A stretch of 64,000 nucleotides of DNA from Bin87 sp965221295 (GCA_965221295.1 OZ244879.1:1612001-1676000), one strand, 5' to 3'; counted from the stretch's first letter, positions 18,275-28,498 are shown. Notes: a model not told the origin generated them from the letters alone. Program-made: numbers and translations.

Positions 18275-18665
18275 TGGCTTCCATCAGCTTGCCCGTGGGA
18301 GTGTCATCGGCGTGTTCGGTGATGGACACCACGCGGATGCCCTTGCGCCTCAGCATGGACTTGAAGGCGACGGCGTGTTCCCGCTTGCGGGTGAAGCGGC
18401 TGAACTTCCAGACCAGGATTTCCTTGAAGGGAGCGTCGGCTTTCCCTGCTTCCTCCAGCATAGTGCGGAACTGGGGCCGGTCGGCGATCCTGCCGCTCTC
18501 GGCCTCGTCCACGTACTCGCGGGCGACGATGTAGCCGTTCTTCTCGGCATAGTCTCGCAATGCCCGAAGCTGGGCCGCCACGGACAGGTCCACGTCCTGC
18601 CGGTCGCTGGAGACGCGGGCGTACAGGGCAACGGGGGTGAGGTCTGATTGCTATTGTTTTGTCAT
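18240..18665 (-). pseudogene. Broken second serine recombinase (N-terminal domain only)
   Basis: The minus strand encodes a resolvase domain: LYARVSSDRQDVDLS, the EYVDEAESGRIADRP region, KFSRFTRKREHAVAF and SVDEFYSENL. The ATG at 18665 has GGAGGACACT upstream, but codon 5 is TAG at 18651-18653, so full translation from it is blocked. The frame loses similarity after FYSENL at about 18240, where the other recombinase gene begins on the opposite strand. The DNA-binding half is missing from this window. It appears to have been cut by insertion or deletion at that point. Confidence 0.8.
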
Positions 18666-18777
18666 AGTGTCCTCCTGTGCAATCCATATGATGCGGGTCA
18701 GTTCCGGCGAAAGCGAGTTCAGACGTCTGCTGGCGTCACGTTCGTCAAGTAGGGACTGCGATGGACGGCTGGCGTTT

Positions 18778-19209
18778 CTAATTGTCGTTGATCGCCATCA
18801 GCTCAATGTGATTCTCGAATCGGCGAAAGTCAGCTGTATTGAACGTCAACAGCCGGCGCTCGCCGTAAGCCAGCATGGTGGCCACGATGTTGGCGTCGTG
18901 CACCTGTTTCCCTCCCACGTTGACCTCACGACACAATTCCACCAGGCGGTCGGTCACCGTGGGCCCGTCCTCAAGCACCTCGAAGGCTTCAGCGAACCTC
19001 TCCACGTCGGCCAGGGCTTCCTCGCGAGTGAGGCTCACCTCCCAGGTCTGGGGGCGGGTTACCACCGCCAGATACTCCCGAAGAATCTGTCGACTGATGC
19101 GCAGGGGTTCAGGACCCGCCAGTGCAAGTTCCAGTTGCTTCCTGGCCGCCGCGTGGTCCGGCGCTTCCAATATGCGGGCGTTGATCAGCACGTTGGTATC
19201 GATGAACAT
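18778..19209 (-). CDS. PIN-domain ribonuclease toxin (second pair)
   Basis: This 143-residue protein starts MFIDTNVLINARIL, the typical PIN N-terminus with the first catalytic Asp. The Glu in REYLAVVTRPQ, the Asp in GKQVHDANIVATML and the Asp in LTFNTADFRRFE complete the acidic site. It belongs to the VapC-like RNase toxins. It follows its presumed antitoxin with an 8-bp gap on the same strand. Its start codon lies directly after that gene's stop, indicating co-translation. Confidence 0.9.
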   Translation of the reverse strand: MFIDTNVLINARILEAPDHAAARKQLELALAGPEPLRISRQILREYLAVVTRPQTWEVSLTREEALADVERFAEAFEVLEDGPTVTDRLVELCREVNVGGKQVHDANIVATMLAYGERRLLTFNTADFRRFENHIELMAINDN

Positions 19210-19217
19210 GGTTGAAA

Positions 19218-19628
19218 TCAGGCGCTTTCCCCGTAGATGTCCTCCCTGCCCAGGCTCAACCCCTCAGGCCAAGCGCCGGCGGAGTGAACGGGCAGCAACT
19301 GTTCCAGGGTGAACTCCGGCGAGGCGGGCACCTGCTTGCGGCGGAAGAGCAACGTCTCGTTCTCCAGGTCCACCTCTGCGGTCTCCCAACCGGCGGCTCC
19401 CCAGGCCAATGCCTGGCTGTGGCCACTGCCACCGCTCTGATTCGACCACCAAGGCCGGTGCAGGCGGGCCGACGGCGGCAACGGATAACCGATGATGGAC
19501 TCGATCTCGCCGAAAGATGTCCGCCACTCGTGGTCGGTCAGGCGGCAGAGGTGGGCATAGAGGTCGCGGTACTTGCCGCGGGCGGCCATTTCGCGGTAGG
19601 TTCGTTCTCTGTTCATGGTCATTGCCAT
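19218..19628 (-). CDS. Antitoxin-like partner with DUF7662-type domain
   Basis: This 136-residue protein starts at the ATG at 19628 behind AAGGAG. It carries the pattern LYAHLCRLTDHEWRTSFGEI, then IIGYPLPPSARLHRPWWSN, then GWETAEVDLENETLLFRR. This motif set (DNA-binding-like, with the HRPWWSN core) is, from recollection, seen in small proteins paired with nucleases or toxins. Its immediate coupling to a PIN toxin supports an antitoxin role. It differs from the antitoxin at 5333, so the two pairs are not recent copies. The domain name is a memory-based assignment. Confidence 0.7.
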   Translation of the reverse strand: MAMTMNRERTYREMAARGKYRDLYAHLCRLTDHEWRTSFGEIESIIGYPLPPSARLHRPWWSNQSGGSGHSQALAWGAAGWETAEVDLENETLLFRRKQVPASPEFTLEQLLPVHSAGAWPEGLSLGREDIYGESA

Positions 19629-19731
19629 GGCGATTCTCCTTGCCGACTCCGGCGGTGTTGCTTCGGTAACTGTACCATTATCATTAGTTAGTGTCCTTAT
19701 CGCAAGCCCTAAACGTCGATTGCATCCTGCC

Positions 19732-21110
19732 TCACGTGAAGGGACACGTTGGCTCCAGCGCATCTGGACTACGCCAGGCCAACCCCAGGGGGCCGACCTG
19801 CTCCAGCCTCTCCTTATAGGATACCCACAACGGTACTTCCACTTTGGAGCGTTCCATCTCCCGGCGGGCGACGCCGAGGAACACACCCTCGGCCAGGTAG
19901 TCATCGAAGACAATCAACACCAAGGGCCATGCGCCATGGTCGTCCAGGGGACGTTTCGAGGAATAGTAGCGCAGGTAGGGCGCCAACCGGTCAGCCATGG
20001 TTCCGGGTCGCACCGCCCGCCTTTCCCATTCCAAGAAGAAGGGCCACGTCCGAGCGCCCTTGCAAGACATGCCGGAAGCGTCGGGGTGAATCGAGCGTTG
20101 CTGGCCCCGGTGAGGGAAGTGGCGGGCGGAGTGATGGGGCGGGTGGAACTGCGGAGGCTGATAGCCTTGTTCTCTGGACTGCTGGGACATCTGGGCCAGA
20201 AAGCGGTGCACGGCGTCGGTATGCTCGATGGTGCGGGCCAGTACTCGGCTGCGGATTCCGGGAACCTCGCGCCAAGAAGCTGGGGGACTTCCGCCCTCCG
20301 GCGCCACAGCCCACCGGTGTATGGCATCAAAAGCCGAAGTGCGGTCCCGGCGGGCGAGGCAGGTCAGTCCTCGGCGAGTCAGCCCCAGGCGATAGCGGCC
20401 ACCGAAACGGGATCGCGTCGCCAGCCCCAACGATGCCAATCGTGCGATAATCTGAGACAAACCGGAAGGGGACAGGCCCGTCATCAGCCCCAGATCACTG
20501 GCGGTGATTAGCGGCCACTCAGCTAAGCGGTCAAGAATCAACTCATGAGACCCCTTGAGCGCCAGGGGCAGCAGATGGTCTCGGCCATCTCCCAGATCCT
20601 GCGGAGTGTTTATGTTCCTGGGAAAAGACCTCCTTGCGAGGGGGCGGCTCCGACGGCAGGCTGCGGCCGGGACGCACACGCTCCAGAACTTCCTCCAAGG
20701 AGAGGATGGAAGCGCCGTTGGTGAGTTGCCACACCCTGTCGTCGGAAACGACCTTGGCCACATCGCGCTCTTGGGCCAGGAACACCGGGCCAGGGTAGCG
20801 GGCCAGAAGGCGCCGGTCCCGCCGCAATCGCGCTTCGTCGGGCATCAGGGCCAGCAGAGCGCGGGGCACATCCTCCCTGGGGTCGAGCAACCGGCGGAAC
20901 CGGTCGGCGAAGGCGGTCCGCTCGGCGGTGGGTCCCTGGCGAATCACCCCCAGGGTTCTGCCGCCGGGCAGGGTCAGGGCGGCGGCAAGGGCGCCGGCCC
21001 AGTTCCGTTGGTACCGGGATTTCCTCCACGGCGGCCACCGCCGACGCCAACCGGTAGATGATCGCCACCGCGTCCATCCGCTCCAGCAGCAGCCTCAGCC
21101 AATCTTGGGA
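19732..21110 (-). pseudogene. Frameshifted replication-relaxation-like winged-helix protein
   Basis: Three successive minus-strand frames give a continuous protein only if two frameshifts are assumed (near 20990 and near 20600). The pieces contain ERTAFADRFRRLLDPREDVP and FLAQERDVAKVVSDDRVWQL, then a winged-helix part (ASDLGLMTGLSPSGLSQII, RLGLTRRGLTCLARRD), and a C-terminal part with SFLEWERRA-like sequence (FFLEWERRAVRPGTMADRL, YLRYYSS). This recalls plasmid replication-relaxation family proteins, which regulate plasmid transfer or copy number. The assignment is moderate; the broken state is clear. Confidence 0.6.
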
Positions 21111-21311
21111 CTCGGTTTGTTTGACGCCAAACCAGTGGATTGTCCACGGCAGATTTCAGGTCAGCTTTGGAGACTAGGTCCTTCAGCGGCTGCGCTGGGA
21201 TTCAGCGCTGAACCCCGGCGAATTGGCCGACCGGGGGACCTGGGAGCCGCCGCGCCGCCAGCGGCTCCATGCTGGCGACGGGCAATCAGACCGCCGCCTG
21301 CTTGTCTGGGT

Positions 21312-24300
21312 CTAACCTCGCCGCCATAGCAGGTAGGCGATCAACCCTGCGATCAGCAACACCGACACCACCGCGATGATTATCCACAGCCACGCCTGTG
21401 ACCTGCCACCGTCGTCGGCCGCCGCGGCCGTCTCCAGCGCGGCCGTCTCCAGCGCGGTCGCAGGCGCGGGCTGCTGCGTCGGAGCCGGCGGTTCAGTTGC
21501 CGGTGGTTGGGTTGCCGTCGGTTCGGGCGCGACTGGGGCCGCAGTGGGCTCCGGCTCCGCGGTCGAAGCTGCCGTGGGTTCCGACGCCGTTGTAGCCGTG
21601 GGCTGTGGCCCTGACTCCGCTGTCGGTTCCGGTATGGACATTTCCGACGGTTCCGGCGTTGGCGTCGCTGCGAGATCAGGCATGGTTGTGGGCTCCGGCG
21701 CTGGCATCGCCGTTGGTTCCAGCGTTGCCGTAGGCTCGCGTTCAGGCGTGGATGTTGCCGTCGGTTGCGGCGCTACTCTCGATCCGTCGTCGTCAACGCC
21801 GCTGCCGCTGCCGCCCCTAACTGGGTTGCCGCCGCCACCACCGCCGCTACTGTCATCGTCATCATCGCCCTGCGGCCTGGCTGACACCCGGTTGGAGGCC
21901 AGACCTCGCACGCCGCCGTTGATGGCCCGCACCTGGAAATGGTACGTGACGCCGTTGGTCAGACCGGTCACAGTGTATGACGTGGTGTCGCCGTCGCTGC
22001 CGGGCACGTTGGTCCATGTCCCCATGTCATTGGACTCGGTGGACTGGGCGTACTGCCAGCCGGTCTTGTGATCGCCGCCGCCGCTCCAGGACAGCCGAGC
22101 CTGGCCATCGCCAGCCGAGGCCGTCAGCGTCGGCGCCGTCGGAGCCACGCCGTCGCCAAGCGGGGCCACTGCGATGGTGAATGAGCGGCTAGCCCGGTCG
22201 CCGTCGGCGTCGGTTGCCGTGTAGGTGTAGGTGGCGGCGCCCTGGGCCGCGGTTGGCGTGCCCGTGATTTGCCTGGTAGCTGCGTCGAAGCTCAAGCCGG
22301 CTGGCGGGGCTGGGCTGAGGCCGTAGGTGATGGCGCCGTCGCCGCCGGTTGCCGCTGGCAGTTGCAGCGTCGAGATGGCGACGTTCTGGGTGTAGGTCTG
22401 GTTGGGAACTGACGCGACGCCGAAGCTAGGCGTCAGGTTGGCCGCCTCAACGGTGATGGTGAAGGTCGCGCTGACTTCGTCCCCGTCAGCGTCCGTTGCC
22501 GTGTAGATGAACGCCGTGGCTTTCTGCGCGGCAGTGGGCGTTCCGGTGAGCTGCCGTGTCGCGGCGTCGAAGGTCAGGCCGGACGGCGGCGCCGGGCTCA
22601 GGCTGTAGGTCAGCGCGCCGACGCCGCCCGTTGCCGCCGGCAGTTGCAGCGTCTGGATCGCGACGTTTTGGGTGTAGGTCTGGTTGGGAACCGCTTCGCT
22701 ACCGAAACTTGGCGCCGAGTCCAGGGCCGCCTTGATGGTGATGGTGAACCTGCGGCTGGCCTGGTCGCCATCGGCGTCCGTTGCCCGGTAGGTGTACGTG
22801 GCGGCCGCTTGCGTCGACGTGGGTGTTCCGGTGAGTTGACGGGTTGCCGCGTCGAAACTCAAACCGTCGGGCAGCGCCGGGCTGAGGCTGTAGGTCAACG
22901 GCTCGTTGCCGTCCGTTGCCTCCGGCAACTGCAGAGTCGGGATGCGGACGTTCTGCGTGTAGGTTTGGTTGGCGACCATCTGGTTGCCGAAGCTCGTGTC
23001 CAGGTCCACCGTCGGCCGGATCAACACTGGCAGCCGATCCCGGATCATGAAGTCGAGCGAACCCGATACCCCGTTGGCGTCCGTTGCCGTGTAGGTGAAC
23101 GTCAACGTCCCAAACGCCTCGGTGGGCGTTCCCGAGATGGCGCGGGAGTTAGCGTCCGCGTCGAAGGACAGGCCATCGGGCAGGGCCGGGCTGACGGTGT
23201 AAGCATAGGGCGCCGTGCCGCCGGTGGCCGCCGGCAGTTGCACGGGCGTGATGGCCTGGTTGGGCGGGAAGATCTGGGTTCGTATCGTTCCAGCAATGGT
23301 TGTCGTGGTGACGGTTATGGTGAACCGGATCGATACCGTGTCGCCGGATTCGTCCTCCACCACGTAGGTGTAGGTTGCTGGTGGCGTCGCCGCCGTCGGT
23401 TTCCCCGAAATGGTCCGGACGCTCTGATCGGCATTGAAGGAAAGACCGGCCGGCAGATCCCCGATGATGGTATAGACGCGGGCCCTGCCCACGCCACCGG
23501 TGGACACCGGCAATTGCGACGTCACGTTTGCGCCATTAACGTAGACGAATGCCGCAGGGTCCAGCGGATCTAACGCCAGCCTTTCAGGGATTACGTAGAT
23601 GGTGAAGGTCAGCGTTGCGGATTCTGGATTATTCGCGTCTGAGTCCGTGACCTTATAGGTGAATTCCCGGCCCGAAAGCAAGTCACGGTCCGGCGTCCCC
23701 GTGATGGTGGGTGATGGGCTCGCGTCGGCATTGAAGGTCAAGCCGCTCGGCATACTTGGCGTGATGGTATAGTTCAATTTGCCGTTGCCGCCGGTGGCCG
23801 TTGGCAGTTGAACCGCATCAATGGCCTCGTCTTTGGTGAAGCGCTGTGTGTCGATAGTCTTGCTGCCGAACGTCGGCTCCAAATCCTGGGCGTCCACCCG
23901 GATGTGGAAGGTTAGCGTGGCGGAATCAGGGTTCACCGCGTCGGAGTCGGTCACCGTGTAGGTGTACGGGGTGTTGCCCTGGGCCACCGTGGGCGTTCCC
24001 TTGATTTTCCGATTGTTGTCGACGTTGAATGTCAGACCCTGGGGCAACGCCGGAGTGAGCCGAAGGATCAGAGGCCTGTTGCCGCCGGTTGCCTCCGGCA
24101 GCGCCACATCCACGACGGTGTCGTTGACTATGTACACCTGGTCGGTGACGGATTGGGCGCCAAAACTCGGTTCGAGATTAATGCTGTGGACCGCGATGTT
24201 GAATGTGAGGGAGACGGAATCCGGATCCACTGCGTCTGAGTCCGTCACCGTATAGGTGAATCCTGCATTTGGAAATACGCTGGTCGGAGTACCGGTAATC

Positions 24301-27300
24301 TTCCGAGCGCCGGCGTCAAACGATAAACCTGGCGGCAAATTTGGAGTGATGGAGTAGGTCAGCGTTCCGTTGCCTCCGGTCGCCGCCGGCAGTTGAGACG
24401 CTTCATTGGCGGTAACCTCATCGTTCTGTATGTAAACATGGTCGTAAATGACCGCGCTGCCGAAGTTGGGCGACGTGTCCGTGGAATCAACCCGGATGGT
24501 GAAGGTCAGGGAGGCCGGTTCGGCGTTGTAAGTGTCGGCGTCGGTCACCGTGTAGGTGTAGGTAACGGCTCCCTGGGCCACCGTCGGCGTTCCGGTGATC
24601 TTCCTCACACCTGCGTTGAAGGTCAAGCCGACGGGCAGGCCCGGAGTGATGGTGTAGGAAAGCGGCTCGTTGCCGCCGGTGGCCGCCGGCAGTTCCACCG
24701 CGGCGCTGGACGTCACCTCCACACCCTGGAAATAAACCTGGTCGTCGATGGTCTCGTTGCCGAAGCTGGGCGTGCTGTCCGAAGCATCAACCGTGATGCG
24801 GAAGGACAGCGACGCCATCTCAGGATCCGGTGTATCTGAGTCGGTAGCCGTGTAGGTGAACGACGTTCTGCGATAGGTACTGGTCGGGGTTCCCGTGATC
24901 TTGCGCGAGTCGGCGTCGAAGGACAGGCCGCCGGGCAGGGCTGGGCTGATCGAATAGGTAAGCGGCTGGTTGCCGCCGGTCGCCGCCGGCAGTGTCACCG
25001 CCGCATTTTCGCTGACGGCCTGGTCTTGAATGTACAACTGGTCGGCGATGGACGCGCCATCGAAGTTGGGCTCCAAGTCCGACGCATCAACCTGGATGGT
25101 GAAGGTCAACGTATCGGTTTCCGGCCCGGGGGTATCAGAGTCGGTAACCGTGTAGGTGTAGGTCGTGGCGCCCTGGACGGTGGTCGGTGTTCCCTCGATC
25201 TTCGGCGTTTCGGTTTCGGTGTCGAAGGTCAGGCCGCTAGGCAGGACAGGACTGAGCGTGTAAGTAAGATCCCCGTTGCCGCCGGCTGCCCGCGGCAGGG
25301 TCAGATTCGCATTAGTAACGTTTTGTATGTAGACCTGGTTGTCGACAGCCCTACTGGCGAAGGTGGGCGTTTCGTCCGATGCGTCAACCTGAATGCTGAA
25401 GATTAGGGACGCCGAATCTGGTCCAAGCGTGTCGGAGTCGGTCGCCCGGTAGGCGTAGGCCGAGCCACCATACGCTACGTCCGGCGTTCCAGTGATCGTC
25501 CGATTTGCGGCGTCGAAGGACAGGCCTGAGGGCAGGTTGCCGACCAGGCTGTATGTCAGCGCGCCATTGCCGCCGGTGGCTGCCGGCAGGGCCAAATTGA
25601 CGTTGTTAACGTTTTGTATGTATAGCTGGTTGGGTATGGTCGCGCCGTTGAAGTTGGGAATCAGGTCCTCCGCCACCTCGATGGTGAAGGTCAGGGAATC
25701 GGATTCCGCCCCCGGAGTATCGGCGTCGGTTACGGTGTAGGTATAGGTTGCGGCCCCCTGGGTCGCGGCGGTAGGACGGCCCGAGATGTCCCTACTTGAT
25801 GGATCGAAGAACAATCCGGCGGGCAGGGCCGGGCTCAATGTGTAGGTCAGCGGCGCGTTCCCGCCGGTCGCCGCCGGCAGGGTCAATAGCACATAGTCCA
25901 CGTTGGCGATGTAGATCTTGTTGTCGATGGTCTGGCTGCCGAACCTGGGGCCAGTGTCCGAGGCATCAACTTGGATGGTAAACGTCAGATCCACCGAGTC
26001 AGGACCCGCCAAATCGGAGTCGGTGGCCGTGTAGGTGTACTGCGAATTTCTCCAGGTCGCGGTGGGTGTTCCCGTGATCGTCCTGGTATTGGCGTTGAAA
26101 GTCAAACCGGTGGGCAGGTTGCCGACCAGGCTGTATGTCAGCGCGCCATTGCCGCCGGTGGCTGCCGGCAGGGTCAAATTGACGTTGGTTACGTTTTGTA
26201 TGTATAGCTGGTTGAGGATGGTCGCGTCGTTGAAGTTGGGCGTCTGGTCCGTTGCCACTTCGATGGTGAAGGTCAGGGTCGCAGATTCCGGATTGACGGT
26301 GTCCGAATCGGTGGCCCTCCAGGTATAGGTGGTGGCCGGCTGGACAGTAGTCGGCGTTCCCACTATCTGCCGATCCCTGTTCATTGACATGCCGTCGGGC
26401 AGGTCGGGGCTGATGGAGTAGCTCAGAGTCCCGTTTCCGCCGGTCGCCTCCGGAAGCTCCACCGTTTCCCTGGCTCTGACCAATTGGTTTTGAATCAAGA
26501 TTTGGGGGGCAATGGTCGCAGCGCCGAAGCTGGGGGCCAAGTCCTGGGCCTGGGCCAGCGTCTCGATGGTGAAGGTCGCGGTATCAGAGTCCGGGCCATA
26601 CGTATCCGAGTCGGTGGCGGTCAGGGTATAGGTGGTGGCGGTTTGGACGGAGGACGGCGTTCCGGTAATAGTGCGGGTTGCCGCATTGAAGGACAGGCCA
26701 TTGGACAGGGCGGGAGACAGGGTGTAGGTCACCGTGCCATTGCCCCCGTCCGCCGCCGGCAGGGTCACCCCATTGGGCCCGAGGGACTGGCCCTGGAAGT
26801 AAACCTGGTTGGCAATGTCCGGTATGACCGGCAGACTTTCATCCTCCACCGTAATGTCGAATTCCAGGGACCTGGAATCCGGTTCGGCCGCATCGGAGTC
26901 GGTAACGGTGTAGGTGTAGGGAGTGGCGGTCTGATTGGTGTTCGGCGAACCCGGTATCTTGCGATCTGTCGCGTCGAAGGTCAACCCGGCGGGCGGATTG
27001 GGAGTGAACGTATAGTTCAGCGGGGCGTTGCCGCCAGTCGCCGCGGGAAACTGGATTGCGTCTGCGGCGCTGACGTTCTGGTTCCGTATCAGAAGTTGGT
27101 CGGCGATGGTCCCACTGCCAAAATTGGGGGCGGAGTCGCGTACCGTAATGAACCTTTCGTTGGACGCGGATCTGCAGCTGGTAAGGGAAGCGCAGGAGCG
27201 CACCCTAAACCAGTACGTTGTACCATCGTTCAGAGGACGAAGACCGCTACTGAACAATCGCATCCTGAGCTGATGTGAGCCTTGAGACGTAGTAATTTGG

Positions 27301-27638
27301 CGGTTCCAACCGCCAAAACCACCACCCGATCTCGTGGAATATTGCCATTCCCAATGGTCCGAGTTTCTCTCGGTGTCACTAAATTTGAAGATCAGGTCCA
27401 CCTTGGAACTGGAACTGCTAGGTGGATTGGCAGTCCTGAGGCATGGTGGCGAGGGCCTGTTTTCGCTCCAGCAGTCCGGAGTCCCCGACTGAGGCTGCAC
27501 CGCAGGCGCTGGTTCTTGCGGGGAGGCCAGAGGGGCCTTTTTTTCGACATTAGTGGAATACGCATGACTCGACGCGGCTCCCCACATCAGCGGGGCGAGG
27601 GCGAACAATAGGACGGCGGCGGCGACAGGGAACTTCAT
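21312..27638 (-). CDS. 2108-residue surface protein with 17 putative-Ig repeats
   Basis: The ATG at 27638 is chosen because it begins a clean signal peptide (MKFPVAAAVLLFALAPLMWG); upstream in-frame starts would bury it. From about residue 170 there are 17 cadherin/He_PIG-type Ig repeats of about 95 residues, each with xPxFGxxTIxNQxYIQN, ATGGNGxLTYSLSP and LTFDAATRxITGTPT. An FN3 domain (about 1830-1930), a Pro/Thr/Glu stalk and a final membrane helix ending LLWRRG follow. This is a membrane-anchored adhesin-like protein projecting from the cell. The last three repeats are more alike than the others, suggesting recent expansion. No sortase motif is present. Confidence 0.85.
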   Translation of the reverse strand: MKFPVAAAVLLFALAPLMWGAASSHAYSTNVEKKAPLASPQEPAPAVQPQSGTPDCWSENRPSPPCLRTANPPSSSSSKVDLIFKFSDTERNSDHWEWQYSTRSGGGFGGWNRQITTSQGSHQLRMRLFSSGLRPLNDGTTYWFRVRSCASLTSCRSASNERFITVRDSAPNFGSGTIADQLLIRNQNVSAADAIQFPAATGGNAPLNYTFTPNPPAGLTFDATDRKIPGSPNTNQTATPYTYTVTDSDAAEPDSRSLEFDITVEDESLPVIPDIANQVYFQGQSLGPNGVTLPAADGGNGTVTYTLSPALSNGLSFNAATRTITGTPSSVQTATTYTLTATDSDTYGPDSDTATFTIETLAQAQDLAPSFGAATIAPQILIQNQLVRARETVELPEATGGNGTLSYSISPDLPDGMSMNRDRQIVGTPTTVQPATTYTWRATDSDTVNPESATLTFTIEVATDQTPNFNDATILNQLYIQNVTNVNLTLPAATGGNGALTYSLVGNLPTGLTFNANTRTITGTPTATWRNSQYTYTATDSDLAGPDSVDLTFTIQVDASDTGPRFGSQTIDNKIYIANVDYVLLTLPAATGGNAPLTYTLSPALPAGLFFDPSSRDISGRPTAATQGAATYTYTVTDADTPGAESDSLTFTIEVAEDLIPNFNGATIPNQLYIQNVNNVNLALPAATGGNGALTYSLVGNLPSGLSFDAANRTITGTPDVAYGGSAYAYRATDSDTLGPDSASLIFSIQVDASDETPTFASRAVDNQVYIQNVTNANLTLPRAAGGNGDLTYTLSPVLPSGLTFDTETETPKIEGTPTTVQGATTYTYTVTDSDTPGPETDTLTFTIQVDASDLEPNFDGASIADQLYIQDQAVSENAAVTLPAATGGNQPLTYSISPALPGGLSFDADSRKITGTPTSTYRRTSFTYTATDSDTPDPEMASLSFRITVDASDSTPSFGNETIDDQVYFQGVEVTSSAAVELPAATGGNEPLSYTITPGLPVGLTFNAGVRKITGTPTVAQGAVTYTYTVTDADTYNAEPASLTFTIRVDSTDTSPNFGSAVIYDHVYIQNDEVTANEASQLPAATGGNGTLTYSITPNLPPGLSFDAGARKITGTPTSVFPNAGFTYTVTDSDAVDPDSVSLTFNIAVHSINLEPSFGAQSVTDQVYIVNDTVVDVALPEATGGNRPLILRLTPALPQGLTFNVDNNRKIKGTPTVAQGNTPYTYTVTDSDAVNPDSATLTFHIRVDAQDLEPTFGSKTIDTQRFTKDEAIDAVQLPTATGGNGKLNYTITPSMPSGLTFNADASPSPTITGTPDRDLLSGREFTYKVTDSDANNPESATLTFTIYVIPERLALDPLDPAAFVYVNGANVTSQLPVSTGGVGRARVYTIIGDLPAGLSFNADQSVRTISGKPTAATPPATYTYVVEDESGDTVSIRFTITVTTTTIAGTIRTQIFPPNQAITPVQLPAATGGTAPYAYTVSPALPDGLSFDADANSRAISGTPTEAFGTLTFTYTATDANGVSGSLDFMIRDRLPVLIRPTVDLDTSFGNQMVANQTYTQNVRIPTLQLPEATDGNEPLTYSLSPALPDGLSFDAATRQLTGTPTSTQAAATYTYRATDADGDQASRRFTITIKAALDSAPSFGSEAVPNQTYTQNVAIQTLQLPAATGGVGALTYSLSPAPPSGLTFDAATRQLTGTPTAAQKATAFIYTATDADGDEVSATFTITVEAANLTPSFGVASVPNQTYTQNVAISTLQLPAATGGDGAITYGLSPAPPAGLSFDAATRQITGTPTAAQGAATYTYTATDADGDRASRSFTIAVAPLGDGVAPTAPTLTASAGDGQARLSWSGGGDHKTGWQYAQSTESNDMGTWTNVPGSDGDTTSYTVTGLTNGVTYHFQVRAINGGVRGLASNRVSARPQGDDDDDSSGGGGGGNPVRGGSGSGVDDDGSRVAPQPTATSTPEREPTATLEPTAMPAPEPTTMPDLAATPTPEPSEMSIPEPTAESGPQPTATTASEPTAASTAEPEPTAAPVAPEPTATQPPATEPPAPTQQPAPATALETAALETAAAADDGGRSQAWLWIIIAVVSVLLIAGLIAYLLWRRG

Positions 27639-27904
27639 TATCCATCCGATTTGCGGTTTGGCTTGATATGTGGGTATCTGCGGGCGGCTATTATAAGGTC
27701 CGGCCATCGGTTTACGAAGCGGTTTTGGCATCCATTTTTGGGCGATTTTGGCCCAGCCACCGCGAAGGCCGACTCACCCAGCGGCCGTTCTCCCTGGCGT
27801 CAGGTTTGCCGCGTCGCTAACGCTTTTCGCAATGACGATAGCAGGCGGCTGCCCGGTAATTTCCCGTCAAGTGGCGCAATTGGCGCAATCCTTGGCGCAG
27901 GTGT
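27639..27904. other. Upstream region of the Ig-repeat gene
   Basis: This gap has no gene. It should contain the promoter of the Ig-repeat gene and one end of the IS256-type remnant. I see no convincing terminal inverted repeat. Confidence 0.35.
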
Positions 27905-28145
27905 TCAGCCGGCAGCCTCCAAATAATGAGCCGTTGGCGCGGCTTCGGCGCGGATAATCTGGATCAAGGGGAGGTAGCGGCGGGCTTCGGCCCATGCGTC
28001 GCGCCGCTCGGCCAGGACTCCGCCCACCAGACGCCGAATCGCCATTTGGTTGGGAACAATGCAGGACTTCCCGCGGGATGTCCGCGTCGCCGTCCACTGG
28101 AAGCTTGCGAATAAGTTGCAAAATGTCCATGCTTTCCTTGGCCAT
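27905..28145 (-). pseudogene. Internally deleted IS256-type transposase remnant
   Basis: The first part reads MAKESMDILQLIRK, DGDADIPREVLH, matching the N-terminus of Mutator/IS256 transposases. After a junction near 28075 the frame changes and gives IVPNQMAIRRLVGGVLAERR, DAWAEARRYL, which matches the extreme C-terminus of the same family. About 300 central residues, including the DDE catalytic core, are missing. Such shortened copies can still be moved in trans if their ends survive. The hairpin repeat at 28165-28240 lies directly upstream. Confidence 0.65.
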
Positions 28146-28164
28146 CGTCGTCCCCTATATCGGG

Positions 28165-28240
28165 TTGGTTGGTGACCAGTGTGGACGGGTATGCCGTTCG
28201 GGGTAATCCCTTGAAGGGGGTTACATGAATGCAATGATTA
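28165..28240 (-). repeat. Dispersed hairpin repeat, copy 2
   Basis: Inverted relative of the segment at 16030-16105. The stem is GTAATCCC (28203-28210) with GGGGTTAC (28217-28224). Against copy 1 one position changes from a Watson-Crick pair to a G-U-type pair, so the fold is kept as RNA. It lies 20 bp upstream of the transposase remnant and on its strand. Confidence 0.55.
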
Positions 28241-28490
28241 TGGGTGGCGCCGGTGAGCTGGAAGAGCGCTGAGGCTGGCGTCCCTCTTTCTGTGGGAAGG
28301 ATGCCAAACTCGAATAGGCGTGCGAGGGTCGGCTTTAGGTCGCTACCCGTTCCACGTTCTTGGCGTGGCCAGCAATTGGACGGCGCGAGAAACGCCATGT
28401 GCCGGTGGTGGTTGCGTCCTGAGGGTTCGCGTCATGGGCGCCACGAGTATGGAATAGCCCTCCCGCATTTTGCGTCAATGCCGCCAAAAG
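28241..28490. other. Gap without gene
   Basis: No gene, repeat or signal was recognised between the hairpin repeat and the terminator of the LRR gene. Confidence 0.35.
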
Positions 28491-28498
28491 CACAAAAG

